Of a DNA stretch of 64,000 bases, positions 18,626 through 27,488 are shown piece after piece. The notes under the pieces were generated by a model. The model worked only from the letters and a program-made list of their open reading frames with translations, had not been told where the DNA came from and did not search any database. Origin of the DNA: Porphyrobacter sp. AAP60 (GTDB taxonomy: Bacteria; Pseudomonadota; Alphaproteobacteria; Sphingomonadales; Sphingomonadaceae). Position 1 is the first letter of the stretch. Every line of letters starts with the position of its first letter. Position numbers and translations under genes: made by a program. The stretch lies in the NCBI RefSeq assembly GCF_001296025.1, contig NZ_LJHV01000002.1:708288-772287 (forward strand). Direction: 5' to 3'.

Positions 18626-19103
18626 AACGCTGGCGGTGCTGGCGGTGGCTGGCTTGCTGGCATCGCCCGCGGCCGCTCAGGTCATGGCCGAGCCTGACGC
18701 AACCGAAGTCGCCAAGACCCCGCTACGCGATCTCAATATCGACGGGCGCGATATTCCCGAAGTGCTGCAAAGGGCTGCACTTGCCCCCTATTCGACCACT
18801 GGGATGAAGCGCTGTAACGCGCTGATCAGCGAAATCGCCGCGCTCGATACCGAATTGGGCGCGGATTACGATATTGCCGATGCTGACGGAAAACAGAGGC
18901 TCAGCCAGGGCCGGATCGGGCAAAGCGTGGTCGGATCGATCCTGCCTTTTCGCGGGATCGTGCGCGAAGTGACGGGCGCGGCCGGCAATGACCGCGCCCT
19001 GCGCGCTGCCTATACTGCGGGGATGGCAAGACGCGCATTCCTCAAGGGCTGGGGGCTTGGGCGCGGTTGTGCTTACCCTGCCCGGCCCAAGGTCATGAAA
19101 TAA
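18588..19103 (+). CDS. Exported hypothetical protein (171 aa)
   Basis: A secreted or periplasmic protein of about 171 residues with signal peptide VKTLAVLAVAGLLASPAAA and cleavage near AQVMAEP. Two Cys (KRCNAL and GRGCAYP) might pair. ATG 18588 is preferred because GGAAAG lies five bases upstream; ATG 18615 is the alternative. It overlaps the metallopeptidase gene by 38 bases in another frame, so the two are probably co-transcribed. The central GRIGQSVVGSILPFRGIVREVTGA is membrane-active looking but short. Family not recognised. Confidence 0.72.
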   Translation: MILPVKSSSMRVKTLAVLAVAGLLASPAAAQVMAEPDATEVAKTPLRDLNIDGRDIPEVLQRAALAPYSTTGMKRCNALISEIAALDTELGADYDIADADGKQRLSQGRIGQSVVGSILPFRGIVREVTGAAGNDRALRAAYTAGMARRAFLKGWGLGRGCAYPARPKVMK

Positions 19104-19119
19104 CCAGCCGCACAGGGGA

Positions 19120-20850
19120 TCAGCTCTCCTTGTCAGCCAGACGGGCAATCTGCCGGTCGAGGTGCTGAATCATTTCCTTGCGGGTAGTTTCAGGGATTTC
19201 CCTGTCTCTGGCGATCTCGGCGCGCGCCTGTTCCAGCCCTCGGCGGGCTGAGGCAGCGCGCGCGTCATCGAACCCTCGCATCGCCAGCGCCTGAATGCGC
19301 GGCTGGCAGATCATAATCGTCTTCTTGCCATCCTTGCCATTGATGACCTGGGCCTGACCGGGAAACGCTGACGTGCAATCCTTGAGCACCATGACTTCTG
19401 GCGCCGCAGCACGGGCAGCTTCGGCATGCTCGCGTGCCTTGTCCGCCTGCATCATGGCAAAGGCCAGCGTTTGCCTCATTTCAGCCCGCACCCGCTCGGC
19501 TTCGGCCAGTCCTTCGCGCAGGGCGGCGGTCATTTCGGCATGTTCCTGCTCGCTCATCCATTCGGACCGGGCAAGATCGACAGTGATGGGTTCGCCCGCT
19601 GCGCTGGTGCGCCGGACGATCCTCACGGTGCGCTCCTTACCATCCGCGCTGCGGGTCGTGCGTTCGCTGACGATGGTCTTGCCATCCCCTTCGCTGTCCC
19701 CTTCCCCGTCCGGAAAAACGAAGGCGAGCGGTGCTTCGGGCGGTGCCGGGGGTTGCGGCGCATCGGGCGCTTCGGGCGCATGCGGCGGTGCAGGCGGCGT
19801 GGGCGCGGCTGGCGGCTCGGGCGCTTCGGCGGGCACGGCTTGCGCAGGGTCGCTCGCGGCATAGCTGAACGAAGCGGTGAGCGGCAGGGTCAGCAGGCCG
19901 GCGCCCAGCAAGGCACCTCCCGCAAGGCGGCGACGCAGGGAAATACGGGACATCGACAGGCTCCTCAGACGGTGAATGATCGATTTTTCGCCAAGCACCG
20001 GACAGGCCATCGGCGCAGTCAGGGCGGCATTGCCCGCAGCAACGGGTGCGGCGGCATAGCGGGCAATCAGCGCAGCATAGGCGGCACGATCCTGCGCATC
20101 GCGGTGCGCCATGACCCGGGCATCGCAGGCGGCTTCCTGATCGCGGCGCAGCGCCAGCCAGCCATAGCGGCCGAGCGGATTGAACCAGTGCAGCGCGAAC
20201 AGCGGCTGCACCAGCACATTGACCAGCAGATCGCCGCCCCGGTGGTGCGCCAGTTCATGCGCCAGCGCCAGATCGCGCGCCTGCCGGTCATGCAGCGCCA
20301 TGAAGCCGGGCGGGAGCGCGATGACCGGATCAAGCACACCCATCGCCAGCGGCGCAGGCGTGCCCGGTGTCTCGACCAGCCGCACGGTTGCAAAACCCTC
20401 GCGCACCCGCCCGACCTCGCGCCCTTCGGCCAGCAGCGCATCGCGCAGTTCGAAATAGGCGGCAAAACGGCGGCACAGGAACACCCCCGCCCCCGCCAGC
20501 CAGACCAGCAACAGCGATTCGGCCAACGGAAGACCGGCCAGCGTCTCCAGCAGATCATAACCGGCGGCAGGGGCCACTTCTGCCGGGACGATCGCAACAT
20601 CGGCCATCGCCTGCGATGTCGCTGCAGTATCGACCGAAACCGGGATGGCGGCAGGTTCAGGCAAAGGCGCACGCGGTGCCATCCATGCAGGCAAGGTGAT
20701 CGGCGGCAGGAACAGCCGGGCCAAGGGCAGCAGCCACAAGGCATAGGCAACCTGCGGGCCGAACCACCGCGCAACGGGGCGGCGCAGCAGCAACACCGCC
20801 GCGATCAGCACGCCGGTCCATGCCAGCATGTGCAGCAGCACGGCGCTCAT
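19120..20850 (-). CDS. M56-family membrane metallopeptidase, BlaR1-like
   Basis: A 576-residue protein of the BlaR1/MecR1 peptidase family. It has N-terminal membrane segments (about 1-22, 33-55, 105-130), the zinc site HELAHH at 198-203 and QEAACDARV near 238. A further membrane segment near residue 305-330 is followed by a Pro/Ala-rich linker and a charged, alanine-rich helical tail. The C-terminal penicillin-binding sensor domain of true BlaR1 is absent, so the inducing signal is unknown. Its ATG overlaps the BlaI-like gene stop, making a classic repressor-protease pair. Confidence 0.87.
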   Translation of the reverse strand: MSAVLLHMLAWTGVLIAAVLLLRRPVARWFGPQVAYALWLLPLARLFLPPITLPAWMAPRAPLPEPAAIPVSVDTAATSQAMADVAIVPAEVAPAAGYDLLETLAGLPLAESLLLVWLAGAGVFLCRRFAAYFELRDALLAEGREVGRVREGFATVRLVETPGTPAPLAMGVLDPVIALPPGFMALHDRQARDLALAHELAHHRGGDLLVNVLVQPLFALHWFNPLGRYGWLALRRDQEAACDARVMAHRDAQDRAAYAALIARYAAAPVAAGNAALTAPMACPVLGEKSIIHRLRSLSMSRISLRRRLAGGALLGAGLLTLPLTASFSYAASDPAQAVPAEAPEPPAAPTPPAPPHAPEAPDAPQPPAPPEAPLAFVFPDGEGDSEGDGKTIVSERTTRSADGKERTVRIVRRTSAAGEPITVDLARSEWMSEQEHAEMTAALREGLAEAERVRAEMRQTLAFAMMQADKAREHAEAARAAAPEVMVLKDCTSAFPGQAQVINGKDGKKTIMICQPRIQALAMRGFDDARAASARRGLEQARAEIARDREIPETTRKEMIQHLDRQIARLADKES

Positions 20851-21236
20851 GGCCGCAGCTCCTTCAGCAGCGTCTCAATGGCATCGAGATCATCTGCGCT
20901 CAGCGCCTCGGTCTCGGCCAGGTGTGCCACCAGCGAGGCTGCATTGCCGCCGAACAGGCGATCGACCAACCGGCGCGATTCGCCGCCGACATAGGCATCG
21001 CGGGCGATCAGTGGGGTGTAGAGAAACCGCCGCCCGTCAGGCTCGGCAGCCAGCGCGCCTTTCTGCACAAGCCGCGAAAGCAGGGTTTTGACGGTGGCAA
21101 GGCTCCATCCGCGCGGGGTGCAAACCGTCTCGCATACTTCGGCGGCGGTCTGGCGCGGACGATCCCACAGCGCCTCCATCACGGCGTGTTCGGCATCGGT
21201 AATGCGGTCGTGGGCGGGTTCTTCAGGGGTGTTCAT
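20847..21236 (-). CDS. BlaI/MecI/CopY-family transcriptional repressor
   Basis: A 129-residue winged-helix repressor with ITDAEHAVMEALW, TAAEVCETV and LATVKTLLSRLVQKGAL, the recognition-helix region of the Penicillinase_R family. The C-terminal half provides dimerisation and a cleavage site for the partner M56 protease. It overlaps blaR1-like by a few bases. The upstream region contains paired TACA/TGTA motifs that fit a BlaI operator, suggesting autoregulation and possible control of the divergent gene at 21361. Confidence 0.9.
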   Translation of the reverse strand: MNTPEEPAHDRITDAEHAVMEALWDRPRQTAAEVCETVCTPRGWSLATVKTLLSRLVQKGALAAEPDGRRFLYTPLIARDAYVGGESRRLVDRLFGGNAASLVAHLAETEALSADDLDAIETLLKELRP

Positions 21237-21258
21237 GGCAAAGCCTCCCTCAAGGCGA

Positions 21259-21290
21259 TTACACCTGTAGTCACAACGACTACGTTTGTA
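21259..21290. promoter_or_regulatory. Putative BlaI-type operator
   Basis: Two boxes, TACACCTGTA at 21260-21269 and TACGTTTGTA at 21281-21290, have the TACA-N2-TGTA style recognised by BlaI/MecI/CopY repressors. The centres are 21 bases apart, about two helical turns, and the whole region is a larger imperfect dyad (TTACACCTGTAGTC versus TTACAAACGTAGTC). It sits 23 bases before the repressor start and 70 bases before the divergent fusion gene. Confidence 0.7.
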
Positions 21291-21360
21291 AACCTTGCCG
21301 CTGCATGAACGGGTGGCGCACCGGCTTGCGCTTCGGCAAACGGACGATACACCCGGACGA

Positions 21361-23019
21361 ATGACAATCCGCGCCGCCTTGCCCTTCGCCGCCCCACCAC
21401 TCGCAGCAATGGCCCTGCTTCTCGCCAACCCCGCCCTGGCGCAGGAGGCGTTTCTGCCGCTGACCACGCCGGTCGAGCTTTCGGCAGACGCAGGCGATGT
21501 GGAAGTGGGTGATCTGATCTTTCGCGGCGGGGTGGAAATCGCGCCTGACAAGGTCGGGATCGGCGGCATCTCCGGCCTCGAATGGCACGATGGGCAGCTT
21601 TACGCGGTGGCCGATGACGGGCGCTGGCTGATCATGACGCCCGAGGATGTGGCGGGCCGCCTTGTCGATATTTCATCGGTCACAATCGGCGATTTGCGCG
21701 ATGAAAAGGGCGGCAAGCTTGCCAGCAAGACCCGCGGTGATGCCGAAGCGATTACCCGCCTGCCGACAGGCGAATGGCTGGTCGCCTTCGAACAGGAACA
21801 CCGCATCTGGCAATATGGCGAACTGGGCGGGCCTGCTGTCAACGCAGCGTCACGGCCCGAAGCCGCCGCGGCAGTTGCGCTGACAGCCGATGCCCAATCC
21901 AATGCCGGGCTTGAAACAATGGCGGCCAGCCCGAACACCTTTCTGGCCTGCGGCGAATGGGTCGATCCTGCCCGGCCCAATTGCGTGCACGCATCGATGG
22001 GCGGCATTACCCGTTTCCACCTGCCCGCGCCCGAAGGCATTGCCGATGTCGGCGGCGTGCCGACCGACGCAGCCTGCAAGGCGGATGATACATGCTACGT
22101 CCTGTTCCGCAGCTATACGCCCGGTTATGGCAACCGCGCCGCGATTGTCGAGCTGGCCCCCGATGCCGATCCCAAAACGCTGGCAGTACTCGCCCCGCCG
22201 CTCGCTCTCGACAATTTCGAAGGGCTGGCCGTGCGTGAGGCCGAGGGGAAAACCTTCCTCTACCTCGCCTCTGACGACAATTTCCGCAATTGCGAGACCA
22301 AGCCGGGCGCCGGATGCCAGCGCACCTTGGTGATGAAGTTCGAAGTGAAGGGCGCGCCCGTTGTCGCGCCGCCGCCCACGCCCGAAGGCTTTGCCACCAC
22401 GCCCACTGCCCGGCCCGGTATCCGACCATTTCCTGAAGCGGCCAGCGTCAACGTGGGAATCGAAACAAGCCTCGGTCCGATCACCATCGCGCTGGAAACC
22501 GAACGCGCGCCCGTAACGGCAGGCAATTTCCTGCGCTATGTCGAAGAAGGGCGACTGGATGGCACCAATTTCTACCGCGCGGTGAGAATGCCCGGCGGCC
22601 CCCAGCCCGGCGGGCTGCTGCAGGGCGGCACACGCGGCGATCCCGCGCGGGTGCGGCCGGGCATCGCGCATGAACCGACCTCTCAAACCGGCCTCAGCCA
22701 CACCCACGGCGCGCTGTCGATGGCGATGAATGAGCCCGGCACCGCCACCGGCGATTTCTTCATCATGATCGAGAATCAGGCCGGCTTCAACGCCGATCCC
22801 GCCGCCGCCGATCCCGCCTGGCGCGCAGGCTTTGCGGTGTTCGGCTATGTGGTGGAGGGGATGAACGTGGTCGCCGCGATCCACGCAGCCAAGCGCGATC
22901 CGGACGCGGGCGAAGGCGTGATGAAGGGCGAAATGCTGAGCCAGCCGGTCAAAATTATTTCGGCGCGGCGGCTTTCGGCGCCTTCTCCTTTGCCAGCCCC
23001 TTCGCCGCAATCGCCATAA
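21361..23019 (+). CDS. Exported fusion: phytase-like esterase domain plus cyclophilin-type PPIase
   Basis: A 552-residue exported protein. A signal peptide (MTIRAALPFA to NPALAQ, about 28 residues) is followed by a beta-propeller-like region matching the 'esterase-like activity of phytase' family (IGGISGLEWHDGQL, YAVADDGRW, DNFEGLAV), about 45-345. A short Pro-rich linker leads to a cyclophilin domain from about 361 (TSLGPITIALETERAPVTAGNF, catalytic Arg in NFYRAV, then GDFFIM). The last 22 codons overlap the convergent C13 peptidase gene and encode a Ser/Pro tail. I chose ATG 21361 because it begins the signal peptide; the frame is open from 21295. Confidence 0.83.
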   Translation: MTIRAALPFAAPPLAAMALLLANPALAQEAFLPLTTPVELSADAGDVEVGDLIFRGGVEIAPDKVGIGGISGLEWHDGQLYAVADDGRWLIMTPEDVAGRLVDISSVTIGDLRDEKGGKLASKTRGDAEAITRLPTGEWLVAFEQEHRIWQYGELGGPAVNAASRPEAAAAVALTADAQSNAGLETMAASPNTFLACGEWVDPARPNCVHASMGGITRFHLPAPEGIADVGGVPTDAACKADDTCYVLFRSYTPGYGNRAAIVELAPDADPKTLAVLAPPLALDNFEGLAVREAEGKTFLYLASDDNFRNCETKPGAGCQRTLVMKFEVKGAPVVAPPPTPEGFATTPTARPGIRPFPEAASVNVGIETSLGPITIALETERAPVTAGNFLRYVEEGRLDGTNFYRAVRMPGGPQPGGLLQGGTRGDPARVRPGIAHEPTSQTGLSHTHGALSMAMNEPGTATGDFFIMIENQAGFNADPAAADPAWRAGFAVFGYVVEGMNVVAAIHAAKRDPDAGEGVMKGEMLSQPVKIISARRLSAPSPLPAPSPQSP

Positions 23020-24007
23020 GCGCCGCTTCGTCAAACGCGGGCCGCCCCACCGGCGCGCTGGCTATGCGCGGCCGGCCCGCTTCAAGCGCGGGGAGCCAGG
23101 TGCCGACTTCGGGCCCGATACTGACCTGCGGCAGCGAGGCAAGGAAGCGCGCCTGCGTCTCCCACTCGGCAACCGATCGCCCGGCCATGCGCGCTGCCTC
23201 GTCCAGCGGAACGGGCTGACGCAGCGCGCGGTTGATCAGCGCGTCGCCAAAGAACGTCCAGTCATTCTCCGCCACGCAGCCGAAAGATGTGCGCGTGCTG
23301 GCCGCAGCGGTCAGGATCGCGCTGTCAGGGCTGGCGAGTGCGGGCACGAACACGCCCGAATAGCAGGCCGAGAGGATCAGCACCCGCCGCTTGATCCCCG
23401 CTTCCTCAAGCGCTGCCTTCAGCTTCGCGGGCGAAAGGATGCCATAGCCACTGTCGCCGTAATGATAGGCGAGGCCCAGATCCATGCCGTGGCTGGTGGT
23501 GTAGAGCACCAGCGCATCCTCGCCTGCGTCCATCAGGCCGCCGACATGGCTCAGCGCGAGTAGCAGCGCGGTGATCGACCCATGCGGCGCATCATCGCGG
23601 GTGCCATCCGGCCCGGCCAGCACCAGCGTGCGTTCTTGCGCCCCATAACGCGCGCCCAGCACCCGCCCCGCCTCGCGCGCCTCACGCGCAAACACCGGAT
23701 CGCTATCGAGAGCTATAGTTATGACGTAGGCATCGGCCGTGCCAGGCCGCTGGGGTGCAAGCGCGGCAAGTGCGGTATCAAGCCTGCGCTGCTGTTCGCG
23801 GATTTGCCCCGCCGATACGCCCCGCTGCAATTCGGGGCTGAGTTCGTAGGACTTGCGCCGCTCGGCCCGGCTCTGCCCGCCACCGAGATCGGGGAACGGT
23901 GCGACATGCGGCGGGGGCTGGTTGGGATCGGGGGCAGAGGACTGCGACAACGCGGGCACAGCGAACAATGCCGCCAACAGCCCAGCGATGATCCGGCCCC
24001 TATTCAT
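22955..24007 (-). CDS. Exported C13-family (caspase-fold) cysteine peptidase
   Basis: A 350-residue protein with signal peptide MNRGRIIAGLLAALFAVPAL. The caspase/legumain-fold dyad is His173 in YTTSHGMDLG and Cys215 in LILSACYSGVF, matching peptidase C13 (legumain, GPI-transamidase relatives). The C-terminus is a Lys/Ala-rich tail (AKEKAPKAAAPK) overlapping the neighbouring gene on the other strand by 65 bases. Probably periplasmic. Its substrate is unknown; legumain-type enzymes cut after Asn or Asp. Confidence 0.87.
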   Translation of the reverse strand: MNRGRIIAGLLAALFAVPALSQSSAPDPNQPPPHVAPFPDLGGGQSRAERRKSYELSPELQRGVSAGQIREQQRRLDTALAALAPQRPGTADAYVITIALDSDPVFAREAREAGRVLGARYGAQERTLVLAGPDGTRDDAPHGSITALLLALSHVGGLMDAGEDALVLYTTSHGMDLGLAYHYGDSGYGILSPAKLKAALEEAGIKRRVLILSACYSGVFVPALASPDSAILTAAASTRTSFGCVAENDWTFFGDALINRALRQPVPLDEAARMAGRSVAEWETQARFLASLPQVSIGPEVGTWLPALEAGRPRIASAPVGRPAFDEAALMAIAAKGLAKEKAPKAAAPK

Positions 24008-24084
24008 CGGGGAGGAAGGTGGCGCGGCAACGCCTCCAGCGTCAAGTCATCTTTTTCCCGCCCACTCCCTCTGCATCTTGGCGA

Positions 24085-24576
24085 TCAGACGTACATACCG
24101 CTGTAGGCCTGCCCCGGCGCGACAAGTTCGGCAACCTTGAACCGTTTGGGACGGTTCCTAACGATTTCCCACTGCGGAATGCCGGTTCCTGCGGGATAGT
24201 CTGCATCACCGAACGGGGCAGCATGCGGCACAACCTTGCAGAGGCGATCCGCGCCTTGATAGGTAAAGGTTTCCCGGCAAATCTTCTCTTTGAGCCGGCG
24301 CAGATCGACACCATCGCTTGCCAGCCGCTGTTCGGCATTGGGCCCTTTGGCAAAGGCGGCCTTGTGGCCTCTTTCGATCCCGCCACTCATCTGAGTGTAA
24401 CCCCTGAATTCGAAATCATCGGGCATCAGAATGTCGATCAAAAAGATGAGCTTGAAACCATCTTTCAGGCGACCGGCACGAAATCCGAGTCGACGTTCCA
24501 GTTCGTTCGCCGATTGCATGCGCACATATTTAGCCTGCGTAATGTAACCCGCGCTGGTTTCGATACTTCCGATCAT
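24085..24576 (-). CDS. Hypothetical protein (163 aa)
   Basis: A 163-residue soluble protein starting MIGSIETSAGYITQAKYV, preceded by the strong ribosome site GGGGGGAAG four bases before the ATG. It is rich in charged residues, with Cys in KEKICRET and DRLCKVV, and no signal peptide or membrane helix. Base composition is slightly lower in GC than its neighbours. A similar-sized frame exists on the opposite strand, but this strand has the better start and residue mix. I do not recognise the family. Confidence 0.6.
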   Translation of the reverse strand: MIGSIETSAGYITQAKYVRMQSANELERRLGFRAGRLKDGFKLIFLIDILMPDDFEFRGYTQMSGGIERGHKAAFAKGPNAEQRLASDGVDLRRLKEKICRETFTYQGADRLCKVVPHAAPFGDADYPAGTGIPQWEIVRNRPKRFKVAELVAPGQAYSGMYV

Positions 24577-24671
24577 TGGCTTCCCCCCGTTGACAAGAGG
24601 TTACCGAATATCATTCTTGAACCAAAATAGCACGAGCGATTTCAGCAGGCTGACGGGCTACGGCACCAAAG

Positions 24672-24707
24672 AAAAAAAGGCCCGACCCCTTTGGGGGACC
24701 GGGCCTT
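24672..24707 (-). terminator. Rho-independent terminator of the sdhCDA operon
   Basis: On the minus strand AAGGCCCGGTCCCCC pairs with the following GGGGTCGGGCCTT around an AAA loop, and TTTTTTT follows. It is a strong GC-rich stem with a T-run, 26 bases after the sdhA stop. Confidence 0.9.
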
Positions 24708-24732
24708 CGAAGTTCTATCTAAAGCCGCCGGA

Positions 24733-26601
24733 TCAATACACCCGCGCTTTCGGCTCGATATAAGCAATATCATCCGTAAGCGTATACTCATGCACCGGAC
24801 GGTAGTCGATCCGGCTGTTGCTGCCGCGACCGCCCCAGCCGTCGAACCACGCGATGGTGTGCTTCATCCATTCGGCATCGTTGCGATCGGGGAAATCCTC
24901 GTGCGCGTGGGCGCCGCGGCTTTCCTTGCGGTTGGCGGCGCTGGCGATGGTGACATTGGCCTGTGCCATCAGATTGTCGAGCTCCAGCGTCTCGATCAGA
25001 TCGCTGTTCCAGATCAGCGACTGGTCGGTGACGTGGATGTCCTCCATCCGCTTGTTCTGTTCGGCGAGCTTCGCCACGCCTTCGTCCATCAGCTTCTGAT
25101 CGCGGAACACGGCGCAGTGCTTCTGCATCGCCTTCTGCATTTCCGCACGGATCTGCGCGGTGGGTGATCCGCCCTGAGCATAGCGGAAGTGATCGAGCCG
25201 GGTCAGCGCAAAATCGGCGCTGTCGGCGGGAAGTTCGGGCTGCTTGGCATTGGCCTTCAGGCTATCACGCAGGTGATGTCCGGTCGCACGGCCGAACACC
25301 ACGAGATCGATCAGCGAGTTCGAACCGAGACGGTTGGCCCCGTGCACCGAAACGCAGGCCGCCTCGCCCACGGCATAAAGGCCGGGGATCACATGATCGG
25401 GGTTGCCATCCGGCCCCAGGGTCACGACCTGCCCGTGATAGTTACAGGGGATACCGCCCATGTTGTAATGCACCGTCGGGGTCACCGGCAGCGGCTGGCG
25501 GGTCAGATCGACACCGGCGAAGATCTTGCCGCTTTCCGTGATGCCCGGCAGACGCTGGGCCAGCACGTTCGGGTCGATGTGATCGAGGTGGAGGTAGATA
25601 TGATCCCCCTCTGGCCCCACGCCGCGCCCTTCGCGCATTTCCAGCGCCATCGAACGGCTCACCACATCGCGGCTCGCCAGATCCTTGGCGGACGGCGCAT
25701 ACCGCTCCATGAAGCGCTCGCCTTCGGAGTTGGTGAGGTAGCCGCCCTCCCCGCGCGCGCCTTCGGTAATCAGCACGCCCGCACCGTAAATGCCGGTGGG
25801 GTGAAACTGGACGAACTCCATGTCCTGCATCGGCAGGCCGGCGCGCAGCACCATGCCGCCACCGTCGCCGGTGCAGGTATGGGCCGAAGTGGCAGTGTAA
25901 TAGCAGCGGCCATAACCGCCGGTTGCCAGCACGACCGACTGCGCGCGGAAACGGTGGATCGTGCCGTCATCCAGGCACATCGCCATCACGCCGACGCACA
26001 CCTTCTCGCCGTCGCGTTCGGACATGATCAGATCGAGCGCGAAATATTCGATGAAGAAGTCCGCGTCATACTTCAGGCTCTGCTGATACAGCGCGTGAAG
26101 CATCGCGTGACCGGTGCGGTCGGCCGCGGCGCAGGTGCGCTGCACTGGCGGGCCGGCACCCATGTTCTGCATGTGGCCGCCGAACGGGCGCTGGTAGATC
26201 GTGCCATCGGCGTTGCGGCTGAAGGGCACGCCTGCGTGCTCAAGTTCGTAAACAGCAGCCGGAGCTTCGCGGGCGAGATATTCGATCGCGTCCTGATCGC
26301 CCAGCCAGTCAGACCCCTTGACGGTGTCGTACATGTGCCAGGTCCAGTGATCAGGGCTGTTGTTGCCGAGGCTCGCCGCGATCCCGCCCTGCGCTGCCAC
26401 GGTATGGCTGCGGGTGGGGAACACCTTGGAGATATTGGCGGTGCGCAGGCCGCTTTCCGCCGCGCCCATCGTGGCGCGCAAGCCCGAACCGCCCGCGCCC
26501 ACCACCACCACATCATAGGTGTGGTCGATAATCTTGTAAGCGCCCTTCAAGTGAGCCCCGCCGACGTCATTGGCGGTGCCGGGTGCTGCTGCGGTAGCCA
26601 T
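24733..26601 (-). CDS. sdhA: Succinate dehydrogenase flavoprotein subunit
   Basis: A 622-residue FAD-binding subunit of complex II, which oxidises succinate to fumarate in the TCA cycle. [14 protein letters not shown] is the dinucleotide fold, SHTVAAQGG holds the His that binds FAD covalently, and [21 protein letters not shown] and [15 protein letters not shown] are catalytic-domain motifs. It ends EPKARVY, the usual C-terminus. Start MATAAAPG at 26601 overlaps the sdhD stop as TGATG. No sdhB follows; the operon ends at a terminator. Confidence 0.96.
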   Translation of the reverse strand: MATAAAPGTANDVGGAHLKGAYKIIDHTYDVVVVGAGGSGLRATMGAAESGLRTANISKVFPTRSHTVAAQGGIAASLGNNSPDHWTWHMYDTVKGSDWLGDQDAIEYLAREAPAAVYELEHAGVPFSRNADGTIYQRPFGGHMQNMGAGPPVQRTCAAADRTGHAMLHALYQQSLKYDADFFIEYFALDLIMSERDGEKVCVGVMAMCLDDGTIHRFRAQSVVLATGGYGRCYYTATSAHTCTGDGGGMVLRAGLPMQDMEFVQFHPTGIYGAGVLITEGARGEGGYLTNSEGERFMERYAPSAKDLASRDVVSRSMALEMREGRGVGPEGDHIYLHLDHIDPNVLAQRLPGITESGKIFAGVDLTRQPLPVTPTVHYNMGGIPCNYHGQVVTLGPDGNPDHVIPGLYAVGEAACVSVHGANRLGSNSLIDLVVFGRATGHHLRDSLKANAKQPELPADSADFALTRLDHFRYAQGGSPTAQIRAEMQKAMQKHCAVFRDQKLMDEGVAKLAEQNKRMEDIHVTDQSLIWNSDLIETLELDNLMAQANVTIASAANRKESRGAHAHEDFPDRNDAEWMKHTIAWFDGWGGRGSNSRIDYRPVHEYTLTDDIAYIEPKARVY

Positions 26602-26987
26602 CAGGCCTGTCCTCCGAATGCGAGTGCGGCAACGCTGAAAATCGCGAATGCGCCGCCGCCGATAGTTGCAAGATTGAGCGCCGAGATCGCGGCGAATTTG
26701 CTGCCGGCTTCGTGGACATAGTCCTCGATCACCACCTGCAGCCCAAGGCGTGCGTGCCAGAACAGGCTGATCACCAGCAGGATCATCGCAGTCGCCGAAA
26801 TCGGCTGCGACAGCCACTTCACCACATTCTCATAGCCGAAATCGCCCAGCACGACGAAGCTGACCAGCAGCCAGCTCATCAGCACCACATTGCCGATCGC
26901 GGTGAAGCGCTGCACCAGCCAGTGATGCGCGCCTGCATGTGCCGAGCCCAGCCCGCGCACGCGTCCGATTGAGGTTCCGTTACCCAT
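26601..26987 (-). CDS. sdhD: Succinate dehydrogenase membrane anchor subunit
   Basis: A 128-residue hydrophobic subunit with three membrane helices (about 28-48, 62-80, 98-122) that help bind haem b and ubiquinone. [18 protein letters not shown] is the typical SdhD segment with the haem-ligand His and quinone-site Asp/Tyr. Lies between sdhC (12 bases upstream) and sdhA (overlapping). Length is normal. Confidence 0.93.
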   Translation of the reverse strand: MGNGTSIGRVRGLGSAHAGAHHWLVQRFTAIGNVVLMSWLLVSFVVLGDFGYENVVKWLSQPISATAMILLVISLFWHARLGLQVVIEDYVHEAGSKFAAISALNLATIGGGAFAIFSVAALAFGGQA

Positions 26988-26999
26988 AGTCCCGTCTCC

Positions 27000-27380
27000 T
27001 CAGCGAAGCAGCAAGAGGGCCCAGAAGCCCGCGGTGAGTACAACAGCGATGATCGGCGAAGCGATCGACCACAAGCGATTGGTCTTGAGTTCGTAACCTG
27101 CGCCGATATCCAGCACGAAGTGGCGCATCCCGCTCATCATGTGAGTGAAAAACGCCCAGCTGAGGCCCACCAGCACCAGCATGCCCAGCGGCGATCCCAT
27201 GATCGACTGGAAGCTGGCATAGGCGGCAGGCCCGCTGGCCAACGCACCCAGCCACCATACCAGCACGCCAAGTCCAACCACGGCCATGCCGTCACCGGTG
27301 GCGCGGTGGAGGATCGATACCAGCATGTGCGGCCCCCAGCGCCACACCTGCAAATGGGGAGAAAGCGGTCTTTGGTTCAT
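27000..27380 (-). CDS. sdhC: Succinate dehydrogenase cytochrome b556 subunit
   Basis: A 126-residue membrane subunit of complex II. The N-terminus RPLSPHLQVWRW, the SILHRATG segment (quinone-site Ser/Arg) and THMMSGMRHFVLD (haem ligand His region) are SdhC hallmarks. Three membrane helices fall at about 28-48, 65-85 and 105-124. First gene of the sdhCDA unit; the operon promoter should lie in 27381-27488, shared with a divergent SDR. Confidence 0.94.
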   Translation of the reverse strand: MNQRPLSPHLQVWRWGPHMLVSILHRATGDGMAVVGLGVLVWWLGALASGPAAYASFQSIMGSPLGMLVLVGLSWAFFTHMMSGMRHFVLDIGAGYELKTNRLWSIASPIIAVVLTAGFWALLLLR

Positions 27381-27488
27381 GATGATCCCGTCTGGTCCCT
27401 AGATTTGGCTTCCCACTTAGCGTCCCACACGCGTGAGGCAAGCGGCGAGCGGTGGACACAGCTTGCAAATTTCGTGATAGGCGCTTGC

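Noticed and set aside
24019..24630. A 203-codon plus-strand frame overlapping the unknown gene at 24085
   Set aside because: Weaker start and less protein-like N-terminus than the minus-strand gene, which has a strong ribosome site.
25189..26721. A 510-codon frame opposite sdhA
   Set aside because: Antisense to an unmistakable sdhA with normal length.
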